From: Pseudomonadota bacterium | GTDB lineage: Bacteria > Pseudomonadota > Gammaproteobacteria > Xanthomonadales > Xanthomonadaceae | DNA length: 64,000 nt | Direction of reading: 5' to 3' | NCBI GenBank assembly: GCA_023419315.1 | Contig: JAEZYE010000052.1 | Span: 186,001 to 250,000 of the forward strand | Shown here: piece by piece, positions 44,767-53,870 of the stretch | How the letters are laid out: every line of letters starts with the position of its first letter | Numbering within the stretch: the stretch's first letter is position 1 | Position numbers and translations under genes: made by a program | Notes under the pieces: model-generated | Seen by the model: only the letters and a program-made list of their open reading frames with translations | The model's database searches: none | Told to the model about the DNA's origin: nothing

Positions 44767-44902
44767 ATTCTTCCGGGGAACCAGTTGCCCGTGCATCGCA
44801 TGCGATTCGGTCGCACGCGTTGCTATTGACGTTTTAGGGCGGCTCAGCCGCGGGAAGAAGCCAGCAAGGAATCTCCCTGCTCATCGACAAGGAAACCAAG
44901 GA

Positions 44903-45463
44903 ATGAAAGTCTCTTTGATTGCCGGTGCCTGCGTATTGTTCGCAGGCTTGATTTCACCGCCCGCTGCTGCCGAAACGCCGACCCACGTCTATACCCTCAA
45001 CGCGATGGTTAACGATGGCGCGAAAAAATGCCTCGACTTCTATGCCGGAATTCCGACAGGCGCCCAGAACGAGAACGCACTTCAAATCTGGAGTTGCCAA
45101 GGCTACTACCAGATGAACTGGGTCTGGCATTGGATCGGTGTTGGCAAGGATGGCGAGGGCGACTGGGACACCTTCGCTTTCCAGAATGCGGCCACAGGTA
45201 CGTGCATCGCAGTGCAGAACAAGTCGCTTGAAGACGGTGCACTGCTTGTACAGGCGCCGTGCAATTACGCCGATCCAAGCCAGCTCTGGATTCGTGCAAC
45301 CAAAATCGGACCAGACAGACCGGCCGTACACCGCACCAAATGGATTAACGTCAATAGCGGAAAGTGCATGGATGCGCCATTCCAGAACAACGGTGTCAAG
45401 CTGCAGCAATGGACGTGCCAGTTCACTCGCTACTGGTGGCAGCAGGAATTTTTTGGCCGCTGA
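44903..45463 (+). CDS. Secreted ricin-type beta-trefoil lectin
   Basis: 186 residues: a signal peptide (about 1-23, ending AAAE) followed by a single RICIN domain (about 30-185). The three lobes carry KKCLDFYAG...LQIWSCQG, GTCIAVQNKS...LVQAPC...SQLWI, and SGKCMDAPFQNN...LQQWTC, with the usual cysteine pairs and QxW-like hydrophobic cores. AAGGA boxes precede the ATG. It has no catalytic domain, so it should only bind carbohydrate outside the cell. It sits between a glycosyltransferase and GT39 genes, in the AT-richer part of the cluster. Confidence 0.88.
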   Translation: MKVSLIAGACVLFAGLISPPAAAETPTHVYTLNAMVNDGAKKCLDFYAGIPTGAQNENALQIWSCQGYYQMNWVWHWIGVGKDGEGDWDTFAFQNAATGTCIAVQNKSLEDGALLVQAPCNYADPSQLWIRATKIGPDRPAVHRTKWINVNSGKCMDAPFQNNGVKLQQWTCQFTRYWWQQEFFGR

Positions 45464-45502
45464 AGTCGACCGCTCAACCAGCTCGCCCCATCGAAGTACC
45501 CG

Positions 45503-47194
45503 CTATCCGTGATTTATGCGAGGTGGTGCGGCGCATTGCCGCACCACCGCCGCATCCACCAGCCACCAGCTCCGGCGATTGGCCGTGCCGATGGGTTGTG
45601 CGCGCGCGCGCTCGACGCACTCCGGCAACGTGGCGTCCTGCGCCATCAGCACGCGCTCGGCGGGCGCCGTACGCAACCACGCCAGGCCACGTTGCCATTG
45701 CACGTCCGGCGCGGCCTTGAAGCCGAACTCGGTCACCGGTCCCACCGCCTGCAGCAGTTGCTGCTCCTTCCAGTCGACAAGGCCGATTTCACGCGTGCCG
45801 GCGTGATCGCGCGCATCGGCCATGATGTCGCGCGCGGAATTTTCGCCATCGAGCAGCGGCGCGATTCCCAGTCCATAGCCGCACCAGACGACCAGCACGG
45901 TCGCAAGGGTCAAGGCGACGGCGCGGCGCGTACGCAATACGACAGCGGCAATCACGATCAAGCCTCCCATCACCGCGAGCACCCACCACAGCAGATCCGC
46001 ATGCGCATCACCGACCAGGCCGCGCTCGGCTTCGAGCTTCAGTTCGAAGGGAGGATTGCCTGCGATCGAGAACGCTCCAGCGACCAGCAGCACGCCGCCG
46101 AGCAGCCCGGAAAAACCGCATAGCAGCCGGCGGATGCCGGTCCGCCGGGAGAGCGTCGCCAGGAACGGAGCGGCGGCCCAGGCCAGCGCCGGCAGGGCGG
46201 GCAGTATGTACATGTCGCGCTTGCCCGGACTGGCGCTGAAGAACACCAGCACGATTACCACCCATGCCAGCGGCCAGATCACCCGCGCGTCGCGCGTTCG
46301 CCACGCGTCGCGCCACGGTTTCAGCAACCACGGAATGAAGATCGAGAAGGGCAACCAGAACAGCGCGATGACTTCCAGGAAATACCAGGCCGGCTCGTGG
46401 TGATGCCATGCGTTGACGTAGCGCGTGGCGGTCTGGCGGAACAGCAGATCATCCAGATACGCGCGATGTTCCGGATTGCCGCTTGCCAGCGCGGTCGCCA
46501 GCATCGGTATGAACCAGAGCGCGATCGCGAAGAGGAAGCTCGCCGCACCCAGCATCCAGCGCCCTGCACCCCGTGGTGCTGGCTGCGGGAGCCCCGTCCA
46601 GCCGCGCCAGCGCATCAATGCATACGGCACCAGCGCCAGCAGCGGAAGGAATCCCACGCCTTTGCTGATGACGCCCAGTCCCGCGGAGAAACAGCCCAGC
46701 CAGAACCATCGCCAGTGCGGTCCGAGCAGTACGTGCCTGCCGATGCCGTACATCGACAGCGTAGTGAAGAACACCAGCGTGGGATCGATCTGCGCGCGCT
46801 TGGCCTGGTAGACGAACTGCAGCGCGCACAGCACGGCGGCGGCGGCCCAGAGCCCGGCCTGCCGGTTCCAGGCGCGGCGCGCGAAGTCGTAGGTCAGCGC
46901 CAGCGTCCCCAGTGCAGCGAGCAAGGACGGAAGCAGGAAGGCCACGTTCCAGTGGCGCACGATGGAATAGGTCGCGGCGATGATCCAGAAGAACAGCGGC
47001 GGCTTGTCCGCGTACAGTTCCTGGCCGCGATGCGGGAACAGCCAGTTGCCGGATTCCCACATCTGCCGGGCAACCAGCACGAACCGGGGTTCATCGGCCG
47101 GCCACGGCGCGCGCAATCCCAGCCCGGCGCCGATGACGATCAGCGCGAACACCATGAACCACCAGAAGTGCCGTTGATCCCGTGTGTCCTGCAT
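45503..47194 (-). CDS. GT39-type integral membrane glycosyltransferase (ArnT-like)
   Basis: 563 residues from ATG 47194. About eleven hydrophobic helices are present. The first periplasmic loop has APWPADEPRFVLVARQMWESGNWLFP, where the DEPR acidic pair matches the DE motif of GT39 enzymes, and the YADKPPLFFW motif follows. The middle has WHHHEPAWYFL. These enzymes use polyprenyl-phosphate sugars on the periplasmic side; ArnT adds aminoarabinose to lipid A. No arn operon is present here, so the sugar and acceptor (lipid A, core or protein) are open. A longer in-frame extension to 47479 is not supported. Confidence 0.88.
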   Translation of the reverse strand: MQDTRDQRHFWWFMVFALIVIGAGLGLRAPWPADEPRFVLVARQMWESGNWLFPHRGQELYADKPPLFFWIIAATYSIVRHWNVAFLLPSLLAALGTLALTYDFARRAWNRQAGLWAAAAVLCALQFVYQAKRAQIDPTLVFFTTLSMYGIGRHVLLGPHWRWFWLGCFSAGLGVISKGVGFLPLLALVPYALMRWRGWTGLPQPAPRGAGRWMLGAASFLFAIALWFIPMLATALASGNPEHRAYLDDLLFRQTATRYVNAWHHHEPAWYFLEVIALFWLPFSIFIPWLLKPWRDAWRTRDARVIWPLAWVVIVLVFFSASPGKRDMYILPALPALAWAAAPFLATLSRRTGIRRLLCGFSGLLGGVLLVAGAFSIAGNPPFELKLEAERGLVGDAHADLLWWVLAVMGGLIVIAAVVLRTRRAVALTLATVLVVWCGYGLGIAPLLDGENSARDIMADARDHAGTREIGLVDWKEQQLLQAVGPVTEFGFKAAPDVQWQRGLAWLRTAPAERVLMAQDATLPECVERARAQPIGTANRRSWWLVDAAVVRQCAAPPRINHG

Positions 47195-47211
47195 GCAATT
47201 CCTCGCGGTTC

Positions 47212-48474
47212 TCAAACCATGTCCGTCTCGGCTTCGCGCCACGCGATGCCGAGCAGCGATCCCACGAAAATGCCGTAGGCGCTGGCGGTGGCGGCGTGCG
47301 CGAACATCGATTGGGTCAGTCCACCGACCACATAGACCGCCACGACCATGACGCCGGTCCATGCTGCGGCATTGCGCTGCCCGCCGTGCGTGCGGATTAT
47401 CCGAACGAACATGGAAAAAGGCACGCCGTAGATCGCGACAATCGCGAGCAATCCGGGCAAGCCCAGGGTGACCGCCCATTCGGCCAGGTCATTGTGGGCG
47501 TGGCGCAGCGTGCAGAGCCCCATCGGGCGTGCGCCGCCACAACCCGGCAGCCGTGCGATCTCGCCGCCAAAACGTTCCATCCCCACGCCGGCCCACGGAT
47601 GCTCGGCGAAGACGCGGCCCGCCAACGAGAGCAGCGCGAGGCGCGCACCGATCGGAGTGTCTGGATCGCCTTGTGCATAACGCGACAGATTGGATGACAC
47701 ATCCGCCAGGCGCAGCGGCGCGTGCAGCTGCGGCACCTGCAGCAGCCCCAGCAGGATCACGCCCGCGAGCGGCAGCGCGAACCGATGCGTCGTGTCCGCA
47801 GGATCGCTTTGTCGCCAGGCGCGGATGATCGCGAAGACACCCAGCAGCAGCCATCCCGCCAATGCACCCCGGCTGCCCGACATAGTCAGCGTGAGGCCGC
47901 CGAGCAGGAACAGCGCCGGCGTCGACCACCCCCTCCCGCGCGACCGAGGGTTCGGGCTTGCGAACATGACAATGGCAGTCAGGATCAGCACGAGGGTGGC
48001 GAACACGATTGGATTCGCGTCGCTGCCTGCGCGGAGGGCGCCGCCCGCCATTTGTCCGCAGGCAATCCCGAACGCGATCAACACGCCCGCCACGGCGCCC
48101 CACCACAGCACGTCGCGTCGCAATCCGGTGGACCATGCCAATGCGGCACACCACGGAATCAGCAACAGGCGCGCGGGGTTGTCGAGTGCACTCAGCGGCA
48201 CGCGGTGTACGATGACCGAACTGCCTGCAGCCACGGCCACGATACCCAGTGCAATCGCGATGGCACGCAACGACGGCATGTGCCGAGGGCGTTCTCGCGG
48301 CCGCCGTGGCCACGAGAGCAAGGACGCGACGCCCAGCGCCAGCGCAAACAAGGCCAGTCCGTCGTCGATTACCAGCAGCGCTGCGGCAAGGAAGACACCC
48401 CAGCGGAACACGGTGGCGCGCGCCTTCCCGATATGCGAATCCCCGCCGTCACGATGTCGTGCGCGCGGTCGCAT
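47212..48474 (-). CDS. Second O-antigen ligase/polymerase-like membrane protein
   Basis: 420 residues with about eleven hydrophobic helices. The Wzy_C landmarks are LTMSGSRGALAGWLLL and the large loop containing VFAEHPWAGVGMERFGGEI and LRHAHNDLAEWAVTLGLPGL; the HAHNDL motif is the conserved ligase histidine region. It lies 17 bases before the GT39 gene on the same strand and behind rsmB. With the protein at 41552 it makes two ligase-type enzymes in one cluster, so one probably acts as WaaL and the other as a polymerase or as a ligase for another polymer. Confidence 0.87.
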   Translation of the reverse strand: MRPRARHRDGGDSHIGKARATVFRWGVFLAAALLVIDDGLALFALALGVASLLSWPRRPRERPRHMPSLRAIAIALGIVAVAAGSSVIVHRVPLSALDNPARLLLIPWCAALAWSTGLRRDVLWWGAVAGVLIAFGIACGQMAGGALRAGSDANPIVFATLVLILTAIVMFASPNPRSRGRGWSTPALFLLGGLTLTMSGSRGALAGWLLLGVFAIIRAWRQSDPADTTHRFALPLAGVILLGLLQVPQLHAPLRLADVSSNLSRYAQGDPDTPIGARLALLSLAGRVFAEHPWAGVGMERFGGEIARLPGCGGARPMGLCTLRHAHNDLAEWAVTLGLPGLLAIVAIYGVPFSMFVRIIRTHGGQRNAAAWTGVMVVAVYVVGGLTQSMFAHAATASAYGIFVGSLLGIAWREAETDMV

Positions 48475-48478
48475 GGCA

Positions 48479-49786
48479 TCACTCCTGCCGGATCAGGCGG
48501 GCGTAGAAGAAACCATCCATCTCGTGTTCACCGGGGAAACGCTGGCGCATGCCGTCACGCGCGTGGCCCAACGTTTCCGGGAGCGGATCCAGACGCAGCT
48601 GCGGCGTTCGCGCCAGCAGATTCGTGATCTGCAATTCGTTCTCGGCCTTCAGTACCGAACACGTGGCGTACAGCAGCACGCCACCGGGCCGCAACATCGG
48701 CCAGCAGGCATCCAGCAAGCGCGCCTGCGTCGCCACCAGCGCGTCCAGATCTTCGGCCCGGCGATGCAGAAGAATGTCAGGTTGCCGACGCAGCACGCCG
48801 GTCGCCGAACACGGCGCATCCAGAAGAATGGCGTCGAATGCCCGGCCGTCCCACCAGGTTGCGGGCGCGGCTGCATCCGCGGCATGCAGGTGTGCCTGTA
48901 CGCCGGCACGTTCCAGGTTCTCGCGAACACGTCGCAGACGGCGCGCATCGATGTCGAGGGCCAACAGATCGAGCGTGGGGTCGCGCTCCAGCACGTGCGC
49001 GGCCTTGCCTCCAGGCGCGGCGCAGGCATCCAGCACGCGTGCGCCAGTTTCGGGGGCGAGTGCATCGGCGACGCACTGCGCCGCCCCGTCCTGCACGGCG
49101 ATCACGCCCTCCGCGAACCCCGGCAGCGTCGTCACCGCAACCGGCGTATCCACGCGCACGGCGTCCGGCAGCAGGGGCGAAAGCGTCGCCTGGAGTTCGG
49201 GACGTTCGCGCTGCAGCCGCTCCAGATACACCGCTGCACTGCTCCGGCTCCGGTTGATGCGCAGCCACAACGGCGCGGGACGCGCGCTGGCCTCGAAGAT
49301 CGCGGCTGCGTGCGCCGGCCAATCCTGCTCGATGCGCGTGCGCAACCACTGCGGCCACGCCAGTGCGGGATCCGCCGCGGGCACGCCTTCGCGTTGTGCG
49401 CGACGCAGCAGCGCATTGACGAGCCCTGCCTGATGCGGACGCTTGAGTTCGCGCGCAGCATCCACGGTTGCCGACAGTGCGGCGTGCGCCGGCAATCCCA
49501 ATACATCGATCTGGACAAAGCCCGTCCACAGCAACGTGCGCAACAGGCCATCACGCGCGCCCGGCGCCTTCTGCATCCACTGTCGCAGCGCTGCGTCGTA
49601 GCGCGCGCGCTCGCGCAGCGCGCCAAAGCAGATCGCCTCGAGCAGGGCACGATCGCGCGGGTCCTCCAGTCGCGACAGTGCTGCATCCAGTTCGGCTTTC
49701 AGGGAGCGGCCGTCATGGGCGACCGCATCCAGCACGCTCGCGGCGAGCGCGCGCACGGCGACGCCGGCGGCCGCTTGCTTGATCAC
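48479..49786 (-). CDS. rsmB: 16S rRNA (cytosine(967)-C(5))-methyltransferase RsmB
   Basis: 435 residues from GTG 49786, which overlaps the fmt stop (GTGA). The N-terminal NusB-like RNA-binding domain (about 1-140) precedes the SAM-dependent methyltransferase fold: DACAAPGGKAAHVLE binds SAM, LDAPCSATGVLRRQPDI holds one catalytic cysteine and LYATCSV the other. It modifies C967 of 16S rRNA. The def-fmt-rsmB order matches other gammaproteobacteria. Extending the frame upstream of the GTG would run into fmt. Confidence 0.95.
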   Translation of the reverse strand: MIKQAAAGVAVRALAASVLDAVAHDGRSLKAELDAALSRLEDPRDRALLEAICFGALRERARYDAALRQWMQKAPGARDGLLRTLLWTGFVQIDVLGLPAHAALSATVDAARELKRPHQAGLVNALLRRAQREGVPAADPALAWPQWLRTRIEQDWPAHAAAIFEASARPAPLWLRINRSRSSAAVYLERLQRERPELQATLSPLLPDAVRVDTPVAVTTLPGFAEGVIAVQDGAAQCVADALAPETGARVLDACAAPGGKAAHVLERDPTLDLLALDIDARRLRRVRENLERAGVQAHLHAADAAAPATWWDGRAFDAILLDAPCSATGVLRRQPDILLHRRAEDLDALVATQARLLDACWPMLRPGGVLLYATCSVLKAENELQITNLLARTPQLRLDPLPETLGHARDGMRQRFPGEHEMDGFFYARLIRQE

Positions 49787-50703
49787 GCAGTCACCAGATC
49801 GCGGCGTGCATTGAGGTAGTCGGCGGCGGTAATCGCCTTGCCGCCATCGCGTTGCACGACGCGCAGCCGCAGTGCGCCTTCGCCACACGCGACATCAATG
49901 CCCAGACGACCGGCCGCCAGCACGGTGCCCGGTTCCGCGCCATGCGCAAGCGGCAGGGCGACTGCACCGTGGATGCGCAGACGCTCGCCAGCCAGCGCGG
50001 CTTCCGCAACCGGCCACGGTTCGAACGCGCGGACGCGGCGCGCCAGCACGTCGGCAGGCTGCGACCAGTCCAGGCGCGCCTCGTGTTTTTCCAGCTTGTG
50101 CGCGTAGGTCACGCCTTGCTCGGGTTGCGCGCGCGCAATCGGCATCAGCTCGGCACGCAACAGGCCCAGTCCATCCGCCAGCACACGCGCACCCATGTCC
50201 GAAAGCCGGTCGTGCAGTTGGCCGCCGGTTTCGTGTTCGCCTATCGGCGTGCTCTGCGACAGCAGCACCGGACCGGTGTCCAGTCCGGCCTCCATCTGCA
50301 TCAGGCACACGCCGGTTTCGGTATCGCCGGCTTCGATCGCCCGCTGGATCGGTGCCGCGCCACGCCAGCGCGGCAACAACGACGCGTGCACGTTCCAGCA
50401 GCCGTAGCGTGGAATGTCCAGGACCGACTGCGGCAGGATGAGCCCGTAGGCCACGACGACCATCAGATCCGGTTCGAGCGCGCGCAGCGCTTCGCGCGTG
50501 GCCGCCTTCTTCAACGACAGCGGCTGGAACACCGGAATCCCGCGCTGGATGGCTTCGAGCTTGACCGGCGACGGGGTGAGCCCGCGTCCACGACCGGCAG
50601 GCCGATCCGGCTGCGTGTAGACGGCCACGACCTCGTGGTGCGCATGGGCCGCACGCAGGCTGGGAACGGCGAACGCCGGCGTGCCGGCAAAGACGATTCT
50701 CAT
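49783..50703 (-). CDS. fmt: Methionyl-tRNA formyltransferase
   Basis: 306 residues. The N-terminal formyltransferase domain has FAGTPAFAVPSL, VVAYGLILPQSVLD, the catalytic NVHASLLPRWRGAAPIQ block (Asn, His, plus the SLLP folate motif) and GDTETGV. The C-terminal oligonucleotide-binding domain begins near residue 205. It formylates initiator Met-tRNA using 10-formyl-THF. It lies between def and rsmB on the same strand, and def removes the formyl group again after synthesis. Confidence 0.96.
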   Translation of the reverse strand: MRIVFAGTPAFAVPSLRAAHAHHEVVAVYTQPDRPAGRGRGLTPSPVKLEAIQRGIPVFQPLSLKKAATREALRALEPDLMVVVAYGLILPQSVLDIPRYGCWNVHASLLPRWRGAAPIQRAIEAGDTETGVCLMQMEAGLDTGPVLLSQSTPIGEHETGGQLHDRLSDMGARVLADGLGLLRAELMPIARAQPEQGVTYAHKLEKHEARLDWSQPADVLARRVRAFEPWPVAEAALAGERLRIHGAVALPLAHGAEPGTVLAAGRLGIDVACGEGALRLRVVQRDGGKAITAADYLNARRDLVTA

Positions 50704-50808
50704 GGGACCGGATCTCGCAATGGGGAACAGCGCGGAATGACAGGGTGCGGCCCGCAAACCGTCATCGCGTTGCGGATCCTGTTTCCCGGAAGAACGGGCG
50801 TCGCGGCG

Positions 50809-51324
50809 TCAGGCCGCGGCCTGGCGACGCTGCTTGGCCAGTTTCTTGCGCACCATCTCGCGCTTGAGCGGCGAGAGGTAGTCGACGAACAGCTTGCCGT
50901 CGAGATGATCCATCTCGTGCTGGATGCACACCGCCAGCAGGCCGTCAGCCCGCATTTCCTGCGCCTGGCCATTGCGGTCGACGAAGCGCACGGTGATCGT
51001 GTTGGCGCGGGTGACGTCGGCGAAGATGCCCGGCACCGACAGGCAACCTTCCTGATAGACCTGGTCGCCCTCGCTGGCCACGATCTCCGGATTGATGAAC
51101 ACCTGCGGGTCGTTCTTCTCCTCGCTGATGTCGATCACCATGAAACGCTGGTGCACATCGACCTGGCTGGCGGCCAGCCCGATGCCCGGCGCTTCGTACA
51201 TGGTCTCGAACATGTCGGCCAGCAAGCGCTGGAAAGCCGGTTCGCCGACCTGCGCGGGATCGACCGGAACCGCCTTGGTGCGAAGCCGGGGATCAGGGAA
51301 TTCGAGGATGGGGAGCAGTGCCAT
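50809..51324 (-). CDS. def: Peptide deformylase
   Basis: 171 residues. All three family motifs are present: GIGLAASQ (motif 1), EGCLS (motif 2, metal-binding Cys) and QHEMDHL (motif 3, two metal-binding His plus the catalytic Glu). It removes the N-formyl group from nascent proteins. It is the first gene of the leftward def-fmt-rsmB operon and is divergent from the LysM gene. A TAGAAT -10-like box lies at 51373-51378 on the minus strand. Confidence 0.97.
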   Translation of the reverse strand: MALLPILEFPDPRLRTKAVPVDPAQVGEPAFQRLLADMFETMYEAPGIGLAASQVDVHQRFMVIDISEEKNDPQVFINPEIVASEGDQVYQEGCLSVPGIFADVTRANTITVRFVDRNGQAQEMRADGLLAVCIQHEMDHLDGKLFVDYLSPLKREMVRKKLAKQRRQAAA

Positions 51325-51372
51325 GGTGTGACCGAGTTGGGGGCGCCAGTGGAATCCGGCAAGGCCTCACGG

Positions 51373-51378
51373 ATTCTA
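51373..51378 (-). promoter_or_regulatory. -10 box of the def-fmt-rsmB operon
   Basis: TAGAAT on the minus strand, about 49 bases before the def ATG. No good -35 hexamer is visible at 16-18 bases. Confidence 0.4.
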
Positions 51379-51413
51379 ACTCGGGCGCTTGCGTTGCGCC
51401 GTGATTTCTGGAC

Positions 51414-51419
51414 TATAGT
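51414..51419 (+). promoter_or_regulatory. -10 box of the LysM-protein gene
   Basis: TATAGT, 36 bases before the ATG at 51456. A TTGCGT is found 19 bases upstream (51389-51394), a long spacer. It is divergent from the def promoter within a 131-base gap. Confidence 0.5.
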
Positions 51420-51455
51420 GCGAACCACCTGTCGGGGAATCAGGTAGATACCGCC

Positions 51456-52625
51456 ATGTTCAAAAGTTTTCGTACGGTTCTCGCCGTCGCGGCGTTCACC
51501 GTTGGAACCTATGCCGCTGCGGCCGAAATGGCGGGCAGTCACCCGGATACCTATGTCGTGCGCCGTGGCGACACGCTGTGGGACATTTCGGCCAAGTTCC
51601 TGAAGAAGCCGTGGCTGTGGCCGGAGATCTGGCAGGCGAATCCGCAGATCAAGAATCCGCACCTGATCTATCCCGGCGACGTCATCAGTCTTGCCTATCT
51701 GGATCGCGTGGCCGTGCAGCCCGGTCCGCGCCAGGAGGCTCCGCTCAACGCCATTCCGCTCTCGGAAGTCGAACCGTTCCTCAAGAACCTGAGCATTGCC
51801 GACAGCTTCAAATCGCTGCCCTACGTGGCGGGCCTTGAAGACAACCGCTCGCGCGCCACCGCTGGACAGGTCATCTATGTACTCGGCGCCGATGGCGCGC
51901 AGGTCGGACAGCGCTACGCGATCGTGCGTCCGGGCAACCGCTACACGCAGACGCGCGTGAACTCGAGCGGCGAATACCTGACGTACCGCGAAGACCTGGA
52001 TTTCCGTGGCGATCGTCTCAAGGGCGCGCCGGCCGACTGGGATCGCCAGTGGTCGAGTTCCTCGCTTTCGGAGGGTGGCCCGGTCGAACTGCTTGGCTAC
52101 GAGCTGGAGCAGGTCAACGTCGGCACGGTGACCCGCGGACTCGTGCCCGGCACCGAGACCATCTCGATCACGCTGGAAGACAGCGGCAAGGAAGTGCGCC
52201 AGGGTGACCGCATCGTGCCCGTCCAGGCCAAGCCCTACGATCTGCAGTTCTTCCCGCATGCGCCGCGCACGCAGGCGCAGGAAGGCAAGCTGCAGATCAT
52301 GGCGGTCGCCGAAGCCTTCACCACGGCCGGCCCGCGCGATGTCGTCGCCATTTCCGGCGGCAGTCGCGAAGGCATCGACAACGGCGCCGTCTTCTCGGTC
52401 TGGCGCCAGGGCGACCATGCCGCCAACCGCGTGCGCTGGCCGGAGTCCTCGCGCATGGACGATTCCCCGCGCAACGGCGCCGGCCGCGTGAGCCTGCCGG
52501 ACGAATATGCGGCTCACGTCATGGTGTTCCGCACCTTCGAAAAGGTCAGCTACGGCCTCGTCATGGAAGGCGTCAAGCCGGCCCGCGTCGGCTACGAACT
52601 CAAGCACCCCGACGCGACCTACTGA
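51456..52625 (+). CDS. Secreted LysM-domain protein
   Basis: 389 residues: a signal peptide (1-23, ending AAAAE) and one LysM domain (about 32-82; YVVRRGDTLWDISAKFLKKPWLWPEIWQANPQIKNPHLIYPGD), which binds peptidoglycan. The remaining 300 residues form a conserved proteobacterial domain found in LysM proteins next to dprA, with no enzymatic motif visible. The gene is preceded by AGGTAGA and followed by an intrinsic terminator. Its position between def and dprA is conserved in related genomes from general knowledge; a role in cell-wall attachment is inferred from the LysM domain only. Confidence 0.9.
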   Translation: MFKSFRTVLAVAAFTVGTYAAAAEMAGSHPDTYVVRRGDTLWDISAKFLKKPWLWPEIWQANPQIKNPHLIYPGDVISLAYLDRVAVQPGPRQEAPLNAIPLSEVEPFLKNLSIADSFKSLPYVAGLEDNRSRATAGQVIYVLGADGAQVGQRYAIVRPGNRYTQTRVNSSGEYLTYREDLDFRGDRLKGAPADWDRQWSSSSLSEGGPVELLGYELEQVNVGTVTRGLVPGTETISITLEDSGKEVRQGDRIVPVQAKPYDLQFFPHAPRTQAQEGKLQIMAVAEAFTTAGPRDVVAISGGSREGIDNGAVFSVWRQGDHAANRVRWPESSRMDDSPRNGAGRVSLPDEYAAHVMVFRTFEKVSYGLVMEGVKPARVGYELKHPDATY

Positions 52626-52653
52626 AGCGGCTTTTTCCTACGTTCTAACCGGA

Positions 52654-52682
52654 CGGCGCCCCAGGGCGCCGTTTCCGTTTGC
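52654..52682 (+). terminator. Intrinsic terminator after the LysM gene
   Basis: A perfect 8-bp stem ACGGCGCC / GGCGCCGT (52654-52661 with 52666-52673), 4-base loop CCAG, followed by TTCCGTTT. It separates the LysM gene from dprA. Confidence 0.78.
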
Positions 52683-52698
52683 GGGCTAGCCTGAGGCC

Positions 52699-53829
52699 AT
52701 GCCTGATTCCCACGTTCCTCTGTTGCGCCTGCTGTCGGCCGGCGGTTCCGTCGCGCGGCGGCGCACGCTGCTTGATCGCTTCGGAAGCCCGGCAATGGCG
52801 CTGCTCGCCGGCCGCGGCGCCTGGCGCGAAGCCGGCCTGGGTCCGGAGCAGATCTCGCAACTGGATGCCGTGTTGCCGGACACGTGGGCGCGCTCACTCG
52901 AATGGCTCGCGCGTCCCGACCATCATCTGCTGGGCTGGCACGACCCGCTGTTCCCTCCGCTGTTGCGACACAGCCGGAATCCGCCACTGGCCCTGTTCGT
53001 TGAAGGCGCTCCCGAACTGCTCTGGCGGCCGATGCTCGCGATTGTCGGCAGTCGCTCGCCCACGCCGGCCGGACGGGAACATGCCGCGCACTTCGCGAAC
53101 TGCATCGCCCGGGCCGGCATCGTCGTCGCCAGCGGCCTGGCCGCCGGCATCGACGCGGCGGCGCATCGTGCTGCGATCGAGGCGCCTGGCGGCTCGACCG
53201 TCGCGGTCGTCGGGACAGGGTTGGATCAGACGTATCCGCCGAGCCATGCCGGGCTGCAGGCACGCATCGTCGAACACGGCGGCGCCATCGTCAGCGAGTT
53301 TCCACCTGGCACGCCGGCGCGGGCCCCGCACTTTCCCAGTCGCAACCGCATTCTCGCGGGACTGAGCGCCGCCACGCTGGTGGTCGAAGCCGCGGAGCGT
53401 TCCGGAGCCCTCATTACAGCGCGGCTCGCAGGCGACGACGGACGCGACGTGTTCGCCCTGCCCGGCTCGCTTGGCAATCCGCTGGCCCGTGGATGCCACA
53501 GGCTCATCCGTCAAGGCGCCGGCCTGATCAGCAGTCCCGAGGAACTGCTCGAAGAAGTCGGGCCCGGCATCGCCCGCTTGGCGCGTGCGCATCGCCTGCT
53601 CCTGCACGAAGCTGAATGTCATGCCGCACCGGACTGCGCGCCACCCCTACCCAGCGCGGCGGAGCACCCCCATCCCTTGTGGGCAGCACTGGGGCACGAC
53701 CCAACCGGTATGGATCAACTGGTCGAACGCACTGGATTGACGGCCGCAGAAGTGTCCTCCATGCTGCTCCTCATGGAACTGGATGGACGGGTAGCGGTCG
53801 AACACGGCCGTTACTGGCGCATAGGCTAG
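52699..53829 (+). CDS. dprA: DNA processing protein DprA (Smf)
   Basis: 376 residues. An N-terminal SAM-like part (about 1-90) precedes the Rossmann-like DprA core: VGSRSPTPAGREHA, SGLAAGIDAAAHRAA, VVGTGLDQTYPPSHAG, and the single-stranded-DNA-binding FPSRNRILAGLS. A C-terminal winged helix follows (about 310-376; TGLTAAEVSSMLLLMELDGRVAV). DprA loads RecA on incoming DNA in natural transformation. It stands next to smg and topA, the usual order. Confidence 0.95.
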   Translation: MPDSHVPLLRLLSAGGSVARRRTLLDRFGSPAMALLAGRGAWREAGLGPEQISQLDAVLPDTWARSLEWLARPDHHLLGWHDPLFPPLLRHSRNPPLALFVEGAPELLWRPMLAIVGSRSPTPAGREHAAHFANCIARAGIVVASGLAAGIDAAAHRAAIEAPGGSTVAVVGTGLDQTYPPSHAGLQARIVEHGGAIVSEFPPGTPARAPHFPSRNRILAGLSAATLVVEAAERSGALITARLAGDDGRDVFALPGSLGNPLARGCHRLIRQGAGLISSPEELLEEVGPGIARLARAHRLLLHEAECHAAPDCAPPLPSAAEHPHPLWAALGHDPTGMDQLVERTGLTAAEVSSMLLLMELDGRVAVEHGRYWRIG

Positions 53830-53870
53830 TTTCTTTCCTCCACAGCGCCACGCGCGCAGGCCGAGGGGCG

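Noticed and set aside
45522..45548. A perfect 11-bp hairpin (GGTGGTGCGGC / GCCGCACCACC) as a terminator between the lectin and GT39 genes
   Set aside because: It lies within the last codons of the GT39 gene and has no T run on either strand. It may still slow transcription, but I cannot support it as a terminator.
48479..49888. Extending RsmB upstream of GTG 49786
   Set aside because: The extra residues are Arg-rich and overlap fmt. The GTGA overlap is the natural coupled start.
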